The position numbers and the translations under genes are program-made. 64,000 nucleotides of DNA from Mesorhizobium sp. WSM3862 (GTDB taxonomy: Bacteria; Pseudomonadota; Alphaproteobacteria; Rhizobiales; Rhizobiaceae), in the NCBI RefSeq assembly GCF_002294985.1, contig NZ_NSGE01000006.1, forward strand, positions 1-64,000, given 5' to 3'. Under the pieces are notes generated by a model that was not told the DNA's origin, searched no databases, and saw nothing but the letters and a program-made list of their open reading frames with translations. Of this stretch, positions 33,224 through 42,409 are shown piece by piece; position 1 is the stretch's first letter; every line of letters begins with the position of its first letter.

Positions 33224-35070
33224 GGTACGAACGTTTCCCCGGCCGCCGGAAAGCTGTTCCGGCTCCCGCGCGCGCCATTGCGCAGCCGTATACCTTCGGC
33301 GCGCCCGTGGCCGGATGGGTGACCAACCAGAGCCTGGTCAAGTCAAAACCCTTCTCCGCGCAGAGGCTGGAAAACTGGCTTCCGACCTCGACCGGCATTG
33401 TCATGCGTGGCGGATCGGTGAAGCGCGCCACGATCGGCAGCGACCCGGTCGAAAGCTTCATCACCTACAATGCGGGCGGCACAAAGAAGATCTGGGCCTG
33501 TGACGAAACGACAATTCGTGACGTCACCGCGCCGGCCGACGCCGACACTCCGCCGGCCGCATCCGTCACCGGCCAGACGTCGGGCTATTACTCCTACGTG
33601 AATTTCACGACCTCGGGCGGCCCGTTCGTGGTCGCTGTCAACGGCACCGACTTCCTTCAGCTCTACAGCACGACGTTCGATTGGACAGCGGTCAACAGCC
33701 TTGCCACCTATCGACTGAACTTCGACGCCCAAACGGTGAACTTCACCAGCGGCGGGACCGTGACTGGCGGCACCAGCGGCGCGGTCGCGACTATCGTCAA
33801 GAACGTCGACAACGGCGCGACCGGCTCCCTGATGATCCAGTCGATTACCGGCACCTTCGTCGACAACGAAATCATCACGGGCGGCGCTGGCGGCTCGGCC
33901 AAGGCGAACATCCCTGGCGGCGTGGTGCAGGTGTCGGCCGCCATTACCGGCGTCGCGACTTCGGCGCTGTCTCACGTCTGGCTTTATAGAAACCGCCTGT
34001 TCTTCATCCAGGGCGGCACGATGAAAGCCAGCTATCTCCCGGTCGATTCCGTCACGGGCGCGCTAGGGACAATCAACCTGTCCGGCGTCTTCCAGCGCGG
34101 CGGCTCGCTGCTCTTCGGCGCAACCTGGTCGCTCGATGCCGGCGACGGCATTGATGACAAATGCGTGTTCGTGACCACCGAGGGCGAGGCCGCGATTTAT
34201 GAGGGCAGCAACCCGGCAGGCTCGACCGCTGCCGAGTGGAACCTTGTCGGCCGCTACGACCTGACGGAGCCGATGGGAAAGCGCGCAACGATGCGCGCCG
34301 GTGGCGACCTGATCGTTGCGACGAAGGAAGGCATGGTTCCTATTTCTGCTGCGATCAATAAGGATGCCGCCGCGCTGTCGCTCGCTGCCATCTCGCGCAA
34401 CATCGAGCCCGACTGGAAGCGCGAAGCTGCCCGCCGGCTGTCGCTGCCCTGGGAAGTGATCAAGTGGCCTGACCTGAACTATGCCATCGTCTCGCTGCCG
34501 ATCGCGGCCGAGGGCCAAGAGGCGTGGTCGTTCGTCGTCAACCTCGAAACTGGTGCCTGGTGCAAGTTTGTCGGATGGGCAACCCGCTGCATCGAATTGC
34601 ACGACAGCCGCCTGTATTTCGGCACCAATGACGGCGAGGTGTTTGAGGGTGAGATCAACGGCAACGATGACGGCGGAGCGATCTATTACACCTACGTCGG
34701 CAATCCCGATCACATGAAGACGCTTGGGCGTCTGAAGACGGTTCACCAGGCGCGGCCAACGTTTCTCAGCTCGACGCCCTTCAACCCTAAGATCTCGTTT
34801 TCGGTCAACTACACGGTCACGCTGCCGACAGCCCCGGACGCTGCAGACGGTGGCACGGCGGACCTGTGGGATTCGGGCCAGTGGGACGCAGCGCTTTGGG
34901 ACCAGGCCGCGCCTGAGGCGACCGTGAGCGGTGGCCAGTGGATTTCGATCGGCAAGACCGGCTACGTGCTGCAGCCGCAGTTGCAGGTCACCGGCTTTTT
35001 GAATCGGCGCCCGGATGTCGAGTTCGTGCAGCTCGACGTAACGTTTGAAAACGGCGGGGTGGTCGTATGA
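33220..35070 (+). CDS. DNA-stabilisation / tail-hub protein (P22 gp10-like position)
   Basis: This 616-residue protein starts at a GTG inside the adaptor stop (GTGA). It shows the RLENWLP...GIVMRGGSVKRA start of packaged-DNA stabilisers and a beta-propeller-like body (HVWLYRNRLFFIQGGTMKASYLPVDSVTG, AWSFVVNLETGAWCKFVGWATRCIELHDSRLYFGTNDGEVFEG). A Thr/Gly-rich insert with repeats (NFTSGGTVTGGTSGAVATI, GTFVDNEIITGG) interrupts it near residues 165-225. It probably closes the portal tunnel. Confidence 0.75.
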   Translation: MRYERFPGRRKAVPAPARAIAQPYTFGAPVAGWVTNQSLVKSKPFSAQRLENWLPTSTGIVMRGGSVKRATIGSDPVESFITYNAGGTKKIWACDETTIRDVTAPADADTPPAASVTGQTSGYYSYVNFTTSGGPFVVAVNGTDFLQLYSTTFDWTAVNSLATYRLNFDAQTVNFTSGGTVTGGTSGAVATIVKNVDNGATGSLMIQSITGTFVDNEIITGGAGGSAKANIPGGVVQVSAAITGVATSALSHVWLYRNRLFFIQGGTMKASYLPVDSVTGALGTINLSGVFQRGGSLLFGATWSLDAGDGIDDKCVFVTTEGEAAIYEGSNPAGSTAAEWNLVGRYDLTEPMGKRATMRAGGDLIVATKEGMVPISAAINKDAAALSLAAISRNIEPDWKREAARRLSLPWEVIKWPDLNYAIVSLPIAAEGQEAWSFVVNLETGAWCKFVGWATRCIELHDSRLYFGTNDGEVFEGEINGNDDGGAIYYTYVGNPDHMKTLGRLKTVHQARPTFLSSTPFNPKISFSVNYTVTLPTAPDAADGGTADLWDSGQWDAALWDQAAPEATVSGGQWISIGKTGYVLQPQLQVTGFLNRRPDVEFVQLDVTFENGGVVV

Positions 35071-35528
35071 GCTACGCCATCGCCATCGAGGATTTCAACC
35101 GTGCCTGGTCCGACCTCGAACCGCTCTGCCGTCGCCACTATGGCGAGATGCAGGCGCGCATGGCGGCCGAGGGGATGCAGATCGGCGGCTTCAAGCCGCG
35201 CCTGAACGTCTATGGCTCGGCCAGTCATCTGCTGTGCTTCGTAGTCAGGATCGAGGGCGAGGCCGTCGGCTATGCCTTCATCTGGCTCACGCAGGACATG
35301 CACAACAGCGAACCCATCGCCATGGAGGACACCATCTACATGCGGCCGGATCATCGGAACGGCATCGGTCGCCGTTTCACGAAGCACATCTTGGCTGAAC
35401 TCAAAGCGCGCGGCTGCATCAGGGCGCACGTGACCATCGCCACCGATCTACGCGTTGCTAAGATGTGCGAGCGCGTGGGCTTCAAGCGGTCGGCAATCGC
35501 AATGACGTATTTCCTTCAGGAGGCCTGA
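35067..35528 (+). CDS. GNAT-family N-acetyltransferase in the virion operon
   Basis: This 153-residue protein has a GNAT fold: the acetyl-CoA loop MRPDHRNGIGRRFTKHIL (about 91-108), VTIATDLRVAKMCERVGFKRS and the C-terminal MTYFLQ. It overlaps the stabiliser gene by four bases. Such genes occur in other short-tailed phages of this gene order; the substrate is unknown and could be a virion or host protein. Confidence 0.8.
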   Translation: MSYAIAIEDFNRAWSDLEPLCRRHYGEMQARMAAEGMQIGGFKPRLNVYGSASHLLCFVVRIEGEAVGYAFIWLTQDMHNSEPIAMEDTIYMRPDHRNGIGRRFTKHILAELKARGCIRAHVTIATDLRVAKMCERVGFKRSAIAMTYFLQEA

Positions 35529-35531
35529 CCA

Positions 35532-36524
35532 ATGTGCGCGCCCGACCCGCCCGCCCCGCCGGATCCAAAAGAGACCTCTGCTGCGTCGACCGCGACCAAT
35601 GTCGGCACGGCAATCGCGAACGCGAACCTTGGCAACGTCAACCAGGTCACGCCCGACGGCAATCTGACCTACAGCCAGACCGGCACCTACAAATGGAACG
35701 ACCCCTATACGGGCAAGTCCTACGACATCCCGACTTACACGGCGACCCAGACCCTGTCGCAGGCCGGTCAGGCGATCAAGGATCAGACTGACCAGGCACA
35801 GCTCAATCTCGGCAAGCTTGCCAACAGCCAGTCGGCATTCCTGAACGACTTCCTGTCGAAGCCGGTCGACTTGTCGAACGATGCAACAGAGGCCCGGTTG
35901 ATGGACCTCGGCATGAAGCGGCTGCAGCCGGCGCTGGACGCTCGCCGGGCGTCGAACGAGGCGGACCTGATCAACCGCGGCATCCGTCCCGGATCAGACG
36001 CATACGCACAGGCGCAAAACCTCGAAAACCAGGGCGAAAACGACGCCTACAACCAGCTCCTGCTTCAGGGTCGTGGCCAGGCGGTGCAGGAAGCGCTCGC
36101 ACAGAATTCGGCACCGATCAACAACCTGACCGCGCTCTTGTCCGGTTCGCAGGTGAGCCAGCCGAATTTCGTCAACGCCAACATGCCGACGATCCCGACG
36201 ACCGACGTGGCCGGCCTGATCAACACCAACTACAACCAGAAGCTCCAAAACTGGCAGCAGCAAGCGCAGAGCAGCAGCGACCTTTTCGGCGGTCTGTTCG
36301 GCCTCGGCGCGAACCTGATCAAGTATTCCGACCGCCGCGTGAAGACGAACATTCGCCGCGTCGGCGAGTTCGCCAACGGCCTCGCAAAGTATGCCTTCGA
36401 ATACGTGTGGGGCGGTGGCGAGCAGATCGGCGTCATGGCCGATGAGGTGCGCGCCTTCCGGCCGCACGCGGTCGTCAATATCGGCGGCGTTGACGCGGTC
36501 AACTACGGGGAGGCCTTGGCATGA
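35532..36524 (+). CDS. Virion protein with S74-like C-terminal motif
   Basis: This 330-residue protein has a Pro-rich start (MCAPDPPAPPDPKE), a helical middle (RLQPALDARRASNEADLINRGIRPGSDAYAQAQNLENQG) and a C-terminus resembling the intramolecular chaperone of the S74 type: SDRRVKTNIRRVG, KYAFEYVWGG and IGVMADEVRAFRPHAV. In fibres this segment cuts itself off after folding; here it sits on a probable internal or ejection protein. It overlaps the next gene by four bases. Confidence 0.75.
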   Translation: MCAPDPPAPPDPKETSAASTATNVGTAIANANLGNVNQVTPDGNLTYSQTGTYKWNDPYTGKSYDIPTYTATQTLSQAGQAIKDQTDQAQLNLGKLANSQSAFLNDFLSKPVDLSNDATEARLMDLGMKRLQPALDARRASNEADLINRGIRPGSDAYAQAQNLENQGENDAYNQLLLQGRGQAVQEALAQNSAPINNLTALLSGSQVSQPNFVNANMPTIPTTDVAGLINTNYNQKLQNWQQQAQSSSDLFGGLFGLGANLIKYSDRRVKTNIRRVGEFANGLAKYAFEYVWGGGEQIGVMADEVRAFRPHAVVNIGGVDAVNYGEALA

Positions 36525-38773
36525 GCGTCCAGCCCTCGTTCATCTTCGGCGGCGATACCGGCGTGCAGACGCCAGAAGACCTGGCACGCCTGAGGGCTAT
36601 CGCCGACGCGCTTGCCCGGCCGGCCGCTCCGCGCACGATCGGCCAGGGCCTGAACGCGCTTGGCGAGGCGATCGGCTACCGCATGGCGGATAGTCGGGCG
36701 ACGCAGGCCGAGCACGACTGGCGCAAGGGCGGTAACGACGTGTTCTCAGCGCTGTTCGGCAGTGGGGGAGCATCCTCGCCGGTGGCGACCTCGGAGTCGG
36801 CCAGCAAGGCGGTCGCTTCGGCCCTTGGCGGCGGCTCGATGGGCAGTGCGCCGGACCTGTCTGGCAACGACATCTACAACGGCTTTATGGACACGGTGAA
36901 AAGCAAGGTCACCAACCCGTACGGTCTCGCTGCTGTCGCGGCAACTGCGAACGCCGAAAGCCGCTTCAATCCTAAGAACGCATTCGGCTCTTGGTCGGAC
37001 CCGAGCGAAAGCGGTCAGGCAGGGACTGCGGGCGGTATCCTGTCGTGGCGCGGTCCGCGCTTCGATGCCATGCGGGCATTCGCCGGTAGTAACGGCGGTG
37101 ACGCAAACGCCCCGTCGCCGCAGCTTCAGGCGCAATACTTCCTCCATGAAGACCCTGGTCTGATCGATGCGCTAAACGCGGCCAAGTCGCCCGAGGAAGC
37201 GCAGCGCCTCATGAACAACGCCTGGAAGTTCGCTGGCTACAACCGGCCGGGTGGCGAGGCGGCTCGCCGCATTTCGATGGCCAACTCCTTGGCGTCGCGT
37301 TTCGCCGGCTCGGATGCGGCCCCGGTGCAAGTCGCGAGCCTTGAACCGGGCGCGGGTGTGTCGGCAGCGCTGAAAAAGCGTCCGCTGCCGCAGGAGTACG
37401 CCAGCAAGGGCATAACGCAAGACCAATGGGACGCGATGAACACGCCGGACAGCCCGGCGACGGTCGCTCAGCCGGTGCAGTCGCCGCGGGCCGCCGTGCC
37501 CGCGCCAGCCGTTGCTATCCCTCAGTCGGCACAGGTGGCGCCCACGCAAGTCGCTGGTGGCCCGAGCCTGCAACAGCTTCTGCAAGCGTCACAGGACCCC
37601 CGCCTATCCGAGCAGCAGCGCGGGGTCGTTAGCCTGATGCTCAAGCAGAAGCTCGAGGAGGCGAACCCAGCTACGCAACTCGAACTCGAAAAGAACCGGC
37701 TGGAAGTCGAGAAGCTACGAAGCCCGCAAATCGAGCCGGGTGATAAGGCGCGCCTCGACTTCGACCGGGAGAAGTTCGCAGCCGAGCAAAGCAAGCCGAT
37801 CGAGGTGGGCGGCGTCCTGGTCGACCCCAAGACGCACCAGCCCGTTTACACCGGCCAGCAGACCGATTGGGAAAAGCTGGACGAGCGGACGCTGTACAAC
37901 AAGCGTACGGGCGAGACGCGAGCCGTGAGCATCGGTGGCTCGAATGCCGGTCAGTTCCGTTTCACCGGCAATTCTGTCGAGGCTCAGGCGCTCAACGGCC
38001 TGATGGATGCCGGCCCCGAGAAGGGCGGCCTCACCGTCGAGCAGGCGCAGCAACTCGCCGCCGGCAAAACGATCAGCGGTCCGAACGGCGAATTGCTCTT
38101 CCTGACGCCGCAGGGTGTGTTTGGACAGGCCTCAGCTGGCGGTCCGGCAATGCCTGTCACACCGCCCAAGGCTGCCGCACCGGCCGCTCCCGCGGCGCCG
38201 TCGGCCACGCCTGCGCCGAATAAAGCGCCAGCGCCTGACGTTCAGCAGCAGGCGCCCTCCAGCCCGCGCGCTGCCAATCCCGCGCGGACCGGAAACGCCG
38301 GCATCCTGCCTTTGACCGGTGCGAAGCAGAAGCCCCCAAACGAGCAGCAGCAGCGCGACAACAAGCTGTATTCGGTCGTCGCGCCCGAGATGCAGATTGT
38401 CGAACAGAACTTCGCCGCCCTGTCCAATCCGAAGGACCAGGCCCTGTCCGCGATCCCCCACGGTTCGGACTATGGCACGGAATATCTGAAATCGCCCGAG
38501 TATCAGCGGGCGTCGAACTCGCTTCGCACCATCATCGCGTCGTACCTCTATAGCGTCTCCGGTGCGACGGCGGCGCCCGCCGAAGTCGAGAACCAAGCGG
38601 CGATTCTGACGCCAAAGCCCGGAGAGGCGAAAGCGTCGCTCGACGATAAGTTGGCACGCATCCGACAGATGGTCGACGCGATCAAGACTGGCGGTTCCGG
38701 GACGGTTGCCACCCCGGCCGGCACTGGCGGCGGAACCACCAGCAGTGGCTTGAAGTGGAGCGTTGAACCCTGA
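36521..38773 (+). CDS. Ejection protein with phage tail-lysozyme domain
   Basis: This 750-residue protein carries a phage tail-lysozyme domain at about residues 120-265: NPYGLAAVAATANAESRFNPKNAF (catalytic Glu region), GILSWRGPRFDAM and LQAQYFLHED. The remainder is Ala/Pro/Gln-rich and helical. It probably enters the cell with the DNA and opens the peptidoglycan. It overlaps its neighbours by four and one bases. Confidence 0.82.
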   Translation: MSVQPSFIFGGDTGVQTPEDLARLRAIADALARPAAPRTIGQGLNALGEAIGYRMADSRATQAEHDWRKGGNDVFSALFGSGGASSPVATSESASKAVASALGGGSMGSAPDLSGNDIYNGFMDTVKSKVTNPYGLAAVAATANAESRFNPKNAFGSWSDPSESGQAGTAGGILSWRGPRFDAMRAFAGSNGGDANAPSPQLQAQYFLHEDPGLIDALNAAKSPEEAQRLMNNAWKFAGYNRPGGEAARRISMANSLASRFAGSDAAPVQVASLEPGAGVSAALKKRPLPQEYASKGITQDQWDAMNTPDSPATVAQPVQSPRAAVPAPAVAIPQSAQVAPTQVAGGPSLQQLLQASQDPRLSEQQRGVVSLMLKQKLEEANPATQLELEKNRLEVEKLRSPQIEPGDKARLDFDREKFAAEQSKPIEVGGVLVDPKTHQPVYTGQQTDWEKLDERTLYNKRTGETRAVSIGGSNAGQFRFTGNSVEAQALNGLMDAGPEKGGLTVEQAQQLAAGKTISGPNGELLFLTPQGVFGQASAGGPAMPVTPPKAAAPAAPAAPSATPAPNKAPAPDVQQQAPSSPRAANPARTGNAGILPLTGAKQKPPNEQQQRDNKLYSVVAPEMQIVEQNFAALSNPKDQALSAIPHGSDYGTEYLKSPEYQRASNSLRTIIASYLYSVSGATAAPAEVENQAAILTPKPGEAKASLDDKLARIRQMVDAIKTGGSGTVATPAGTGGGTTSSGLKWSVEP

Positions 38774-40968
38774 TGCCTACGCTCAACATCCAAGGCCACA
38801 AGGTACAGGTCGACGACGTCTTTCTGTCGATGACCCCGGGACAGCAGAACGCGGCGGTCGATGAAATCGCCAAGTCGCTGCCTGGTGCTCCTGCGTCATC
38901 GGCCGGCGGCGTGTCTGACGCGGCGAAGACTGGTATCGCCAAGGCTCAAGAGCTGATGAAGCTGTCGGAGGAAGAGCGCCGCAAGCTGCTTCCGCCTGCC
39001 GATCCGAACACCGGGCAGCCGGCCGGCGTCCCGGCCTTCGCTCCGGGCGTTCCTGGGTACAACCGCTTGACCGGTGAAATTGATGGCGACGACGCGGTCA
39101 GCAAAATCCGAACTGCCTCGGGCGGCATTCTTGAAGGTATCCCGATCGTCGGCCCGATGATCAGGGGTGGAGTCGACCGCGCCGCCGCTGCGACGATCGC
39201 CGCCATGAACGGCGAGAAGTACGACGATGTCATGAGGCGCATCGAGGCGGGCACCGAAGCCGAAAAGTCGATGAACCCGAAGCTTGACACGGCGGCACAG
39301 GTCACGGGCGCGGTCGCAGGCACAATCCCCGCCCTGGCAGCGGCGCCGGAAGCGTTCGGTATTGGTGCAACGACCAAGCTCGGCAAGTATGCCGTGCCAG
39401 CCATCACCGGCGGTTTGATGAATGGGGCAGATAGCGCGGTCCGGTCAGGTGGCGATCTCAACAAAGCCGGCCTTGGCGCTGGCGTCGGATTTGCCACGGG
39501 TCTTGCGGCTCCGTTCCTCGCCCCACTGGCGGGACGTGGCGTAAAAGCCATTGCCGACAAGATCCAGCTTAACTCGATTGCCAAGGCGCTCGGGCTCGAC
39601 AAGAGCGCAACCAAGGTGCTGGCGGACGCGGTCCGGCAGGATGCCGTAGAGCCCGGCGCACTATCGCAGCTCGGCGAGAATGGCATGCTGATGGATCTTG
39701 GCCCGAACCTTCGCCAGACGGCTGGCGCGATTGCCGCAACACCTGGTGAAGGCAAGGCGATCGTGCGCAATGCGATCGGCGCGCGCGACGCCGATGCCAA
39801 TTGGCGCATTCGGTCCAGCATCAATGAGACACTTGGCGAAGCGCCGACGCCGTCGCGCATCATCGATCGAGCGAACCGGAACCAGCAGTATCTAGCGCCG
39901 TTATATCGGGAAGCTCTTCGCGAGGCCGCCCCGGTCGATGCCGCGCCGATCGCGCGTTATCTCGACGCCGAGGCGCAAACCCTGCGTGGCGACGCACAGA
40001 AGGGCATCCAGCGCGTTCGCTCGATGCTGGACTATGTCCCGACGCCTCAAGAGATCGAACAGGCCCGCGCAACCGGGCAGCCCGTTCCCAGCGGCCTGGT
40101 GACCGATGCCGAAACGCTGCTGAACACCCGGCACGCGATCGACGATCTATTGCAGACGGCGCAGGGCACAAATCACGTGAACGCCTTGACGACGGCCAGG
40201 CAGGCGGTCGACGACGAACTGGCCGCCTCAGTTCCCGGCATCAAGGAAGTCGATGCGAAGTACGCCGAGCTGGCGAGGCAGAAGGAGGCCGTCCAGCGCG
40301 GCCAGACGGTGCTTTCCAGCGGCCGGGAAGCGCCGCGTCCGGACGAGCTTGCCGACGAAGTCAGGCAGGGCGCGCTGCCGCAGGGATTGCAGGTCGGACC
40401 CTCGGCCGTTCCGCTTCGCCTGCGTGAAGGCGCCCGTGCGGAGATTGAGCGCATCGTTGGCACCAAGGCGAACGACCGCGTCGCGCTGCAGCAGATCATC
40501 AAAGGTGAAGGCGACTGGAACCGGGCGCGCCTCTCGTCGCTGTTCGGCTCCGACAAGGCCAAGGCCATTATCGATCTGCTCGACCGGGAACGGCTGTTCA
40601 ACGACACGTCGAACATCGTCACGCGCAATTCCGAGACGGCAGCGCGCATCGCAGCCAGGGACGCGATCGACGGCGGCAGAAGCAGCGGTTTCGGCGTGCG
40701 CGAAGGCTTCATTGCCGGTGGCGCCCGTGGTGCCACACGCGCAGCGGCAACCAGGTCTGTTGAGCGCGTGATCGACGCCTTGAGTAACGGCGGCAACGAG
40801 AAGGCGATATCGGATATGGCGCGAAGCCTGACAGGCGGACCGCAACAGAGTGCCGTGCTCGATGCGCTTATGCGTGCGGGCCAGGGCTCGCGGCTTCAGC
40901 AGTCACAGATCGATCGAGTGGCGCGTGCGCTGCTCCTCGGCGGAGGGAATGCCGCCAGCCGCCCGTGA
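38773..40968 (+). CDS. Large internal / DNA-ejection protein
   Basis: This 731-residue protein has an N-terminal short beta part (MPTLNIQGHKVQVDDVFLSMTPGQQNAAVDEIAKSL), Ala/Gly-rich amphipathic stretches (AATIAAMNG, AAPEAFGIGATTKLGKYAVPAITGGLMNGADSAV) and a long helical rest. It is the last gene of the virion operon, behind the lysozyme-bearing protein, where ejection proteins lie. No enzyme motif is seen. Confidence 0.7.
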   Translation: MPTLNIQGHKVQVDDVFLSMTPGQQNAAVDEIAKSLPGAPASSAGGVSDAAKTGIAKAQELMKLSEEERRKLLPPADPNTGQPAGVPAFAPGVPGYNRLTGEIDGDDAVSKIRTASGGILEGIPIVGPMIRGGVDRAAAATIAAMNGEKYDDVMRRIEAGTEAEKSMNPKLDTAAQVTGAVAGTIPALAAAPEAFGIGATTKLGKYAVPAITGGLMNGADSAVRSGGDLNKAGLGAGVGFATGLAAPFLAPLAGRGVKAIADKIQLNSIAKALGLDKSATKVLADAVRQDAVEPGALSQLGENGMLMDLGPNLRQTAGAIAATPGEGKAIVRNAIGARDADANWRIRSSINETLGEAPTPSRIIDRANRNQQYLAPLYREALREAAPVDAAPIARYLDAEAQTLRGDAQKGIQRVRSMLDYVPTPQEIEQARATGQPVPSGLVTDAETLLNTRHAIDDLLQTAQGTNHVNALTTARQAVDDELAASVPGIKEVDAKYAELARQKEAVQRGQTVLSSGREAPRPDELADEVRQGALPQGLQVGPSAVPLRLREGARAEIERIVGTKANDRVALQQIIKGEGDWNRARLSSLFGSDKAKAIIDLLDRERLFNDTSNIVTRNSETAARIAARDAIDGGRSSGFGVREGFIAGGARGATRAAATRSVERVIDALSNGGNEKAISDMARSLTGGPQQSAVLDALMRAGQGSRLQQSQIDRVARALLLGGGNAASRP

Positions 40969-41148
40969 ATTCTCTTCCCGATCCGCCAAATACCAAACCA
41001 GGAAGACAGCCAAGCCACCGGAAATGAAGCCCATCGCGAACCCAACGCCCATTAGGTTGAAAAACCAGTCCAGCCCTTTGTGGAGCACGATCAGGATTGC
41101 GATGGTGATCACCGCTGCGATTAGCTGAAGGACCGTGTTGCGCGACAT
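40903..41148 (-). CDS. Two-span small membrane protein
   Basis: This 81-residue protein has two hydrophobic segments (VLQLIAAVITIAILIVL and MGFISGGLAVFLVWYLA) and a charged C-terminus. Its end overlaps the ejection gene by 66 bases on the other strand. Such a gene, opposed to the late operon, is typical of lysogen-expressed cargo. Function unknown. Confidence 0.55.
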   Translation of the reverse strand: MSRNTVLQLIAAVITIAILIVLHKGLDWFFNLMGVGFAMGFISGGLAVFLVWYLADREENSRAAGGIPSAEEQRTRHSIDL

Positions 41149-41279
41149 AGGCGCGGAACATAATGCGAAACCAGCCCGAGGAAAAGGGCGTCAGGAGTTC
41201 CTTCAGGAATGTAGCGGTCTCAGTGGCAACCTAAAAAGCGCGTCGCTTTCGCTTTGTTAGCTGCGACGGGCTTTTCGCT

Positions 41280-41304
41280 GGAACAAAACTCCCACAGTCG
41301 CGTT
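41280..41304 (+). promoter_or_regulatory. EcfG-type general-stress promoter
   Basis: GGAAC (41280-41284) and CGTT (41301-41304) are separated by 16 bases, the consensus of the alphaproteobacterial EcfG general-stress sigma factor. The -10 lies 23 bases before the ATG of a small gene. Confidence 0.7.
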
Positions 41305-41327
41305 GCGGACCACTGGGGACTTTTCCT

Positions 41328-41504
41328 ATGGCCGAAACCGAGCAAGAGCTTAGCGACCGCGCGCGGGCACAGAAGCTATTCGTCGTGCAGTTCCTAACGC
41401 GGGAAACTGGCATAACCGAAGCCCAAGCGCGCGACCTCGTGGACATGATCGGCAATGCCCCGGCTTCCCTCATCCGCGAGGCGCGGTTGCTAAAAAAGCT
41501 TTAG
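41328..41504 (+). CDS. DUF3606-like small protein, copy 1
   Basis: This 58-residue acidic/basic helical protein (FLTRETGITEAQARDLVDMIGNAPASLIREARLLKKL) resembles DUF3606-type proteins (W/F-x-x-x-x-x-G(I/V)(T/S)...L...(V/I)...(V/I)G). It is paralogous to the protein at 41688 (RET-x-(I/L)-(T/S)-E-x-x-ARDL). An EcfG-type promoter lies in front. It may help host stress survival during lysogeny. Confidence 0.65.
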   Translation: MAETEQELSDRARAQKLFVVQFLTRETGITEAQARDLVDMIGNAPASLIREARLLKKL

Positions 41505-41537
41505 CGCGACCTAACCCAAACCAGCGGAGGAATACGG

Positions 41538-41563
41538 GGAACATTCCTGCCAGTGTCCCGGTT
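41538..41563 (+). promoter_or_regulatory. Possible EcfG-type promoter, second copy
   Basis: GGAAC (41538-41542) and GGTT (41560-41563) with a 17-base spacer. The -10 is less ideal than in the first copy, and the gene starts about 124 bases downstream. Confidence 0.45.
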
Positions 41564-41623
41564 GAGTCTCGCGGCGTGTGTCCCCGGCCAAGGTTCACCG
41601 CGCCGCGTGGGGCATGTCCCCCG

Positions 41624-41656
41624 GAGCCCGTTCGACCCCCTCAGGCGAGCGGGCTC
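41624..41656 (+). terminator. Possible terminator or leader stem before copy 2
   Basis: GAGCCCG pairs with CGGGCTC across a 19-base loop; a weak T-rich run (ttgctt) follows. It lies between the second stress-type promoter and its gene, so it could also act as a leader stem. Confidence 0.35.
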
Positions 41657-41687
41657 TTGCTTGTCGGAATGAGACGGAGATAGGGCA

Positions 41688-41870
41688 ATGAAGGACGGCG
41701 ACGGCAAGCCGGATGGCTCGCAGACGGATAAAAACATCCACCTTTTGGCCGCGAGGTTGGCAAGAGAGACGAACCTATCCGAGGAGGAGGCGCGGGACCT
41801 GATCAAGTTGATCGGCACAGATTGGAATTCGCTGGTTCGGGAAGCGAAATTCCTCAAGGGCCGACATTGA
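41688..41870 (+). CDS. DUF3606-like small protein, copy 2
   Basis: This 60-residue protein (LAARLARETNLSEEEARDLIKLIGTDWNSLVREAKFLKG) is a clear paralog of the 58-residue one at 41328, with a different hydrophilic N-terminus. It has a GGAGAT ribosome site. Its stress-type promoter candidate is at 41538-41563. Confidence 0.65.
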   Translation: MKDGDGKPDGSQTDKNIHLLAARLARETNLSEEEARDLIKLIGTDWNSLVREAKFLKGRH

Positions 41871-42068
41871 GCACGCCCGGCAGGGAGACGCAGCTCACGG
41901 TTTGGCTTTCCTATCCATCGTGGCAACCAGAGCCGCCTAACGCATCGGGTACCCCCAGGAACCTTCTGCGGCCCGGCCCGCTTAATCTAGGTGACACAGG
42001 ATTATCACGGGTCGGGCCACCCCACCCCCTGAAGGTGGGGAGCATTGATCCTGCATCCAAATGAGCGG

Positions 42069-42094
42069 AGTCGCAACTAACGAGATTTGCGACT
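42069..42094. promoter_or_regulatory. Inverted repeat before the zinc-ribbon gene
   Basis: AGTCGCAA and TTGCGACT form perfect eight-base arms ten bases apart, 67 bases before the next plus-strand ATG. It may be an operator for a dimeric regulator. Confidence 0.4.
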
Positions 42095-42160
42095 GAAGTC
42101 CGATGTTCCCGGGCACAAGCCTTTCTGGCGGTGTCCCCGTTCGCTGCCTATATCGCCGGC

Positions 42161-42409
42161 ATGAGCGACGGCTGGACCCTCCAGGAGCTGATCGACGCGG
42201 GCATGTCTGTCACGGGCGGATGCCTTGATTGCCATCGGCATCAGAAGCTCGATTTGGCAGCGCTACGCGACCGCTTCGGCTCTGATGCTCCGGCTATGGA
42301 ATGGGATCTGAAGCCGAAGATGAAATGCGCGGTCTGCGGCCGCAAGCGCATCACGCTGACCTATTCGCCAGACACCAGCCCCAAAGACCTTCACCGCAAA
42401 AGGACGTAG
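42161..42409 (+). CDS. Small zinc-ribbon protein
   Basis: This 82-residue protein has CLDCH and CAVCG pairs separated by about 35 residues, fitting a zinc ribbon, with the recurring rhizobial pattern WTLQELIDAGM and ITLTYSPDTSP. The ATG at 42161 fits the family start; a GTG at 42131 is also possible. Function unknown. It converges on a 46-residue minus-strand gene. Confidence 0.7.
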   Translation: MSDGWTLQELIDAGMSVTGGCLDCHRHQKLDLAALRDRFGSDAPAMEWDLKPKMKCAVCGRKRITLTYSPDTSPKDLHRKRT

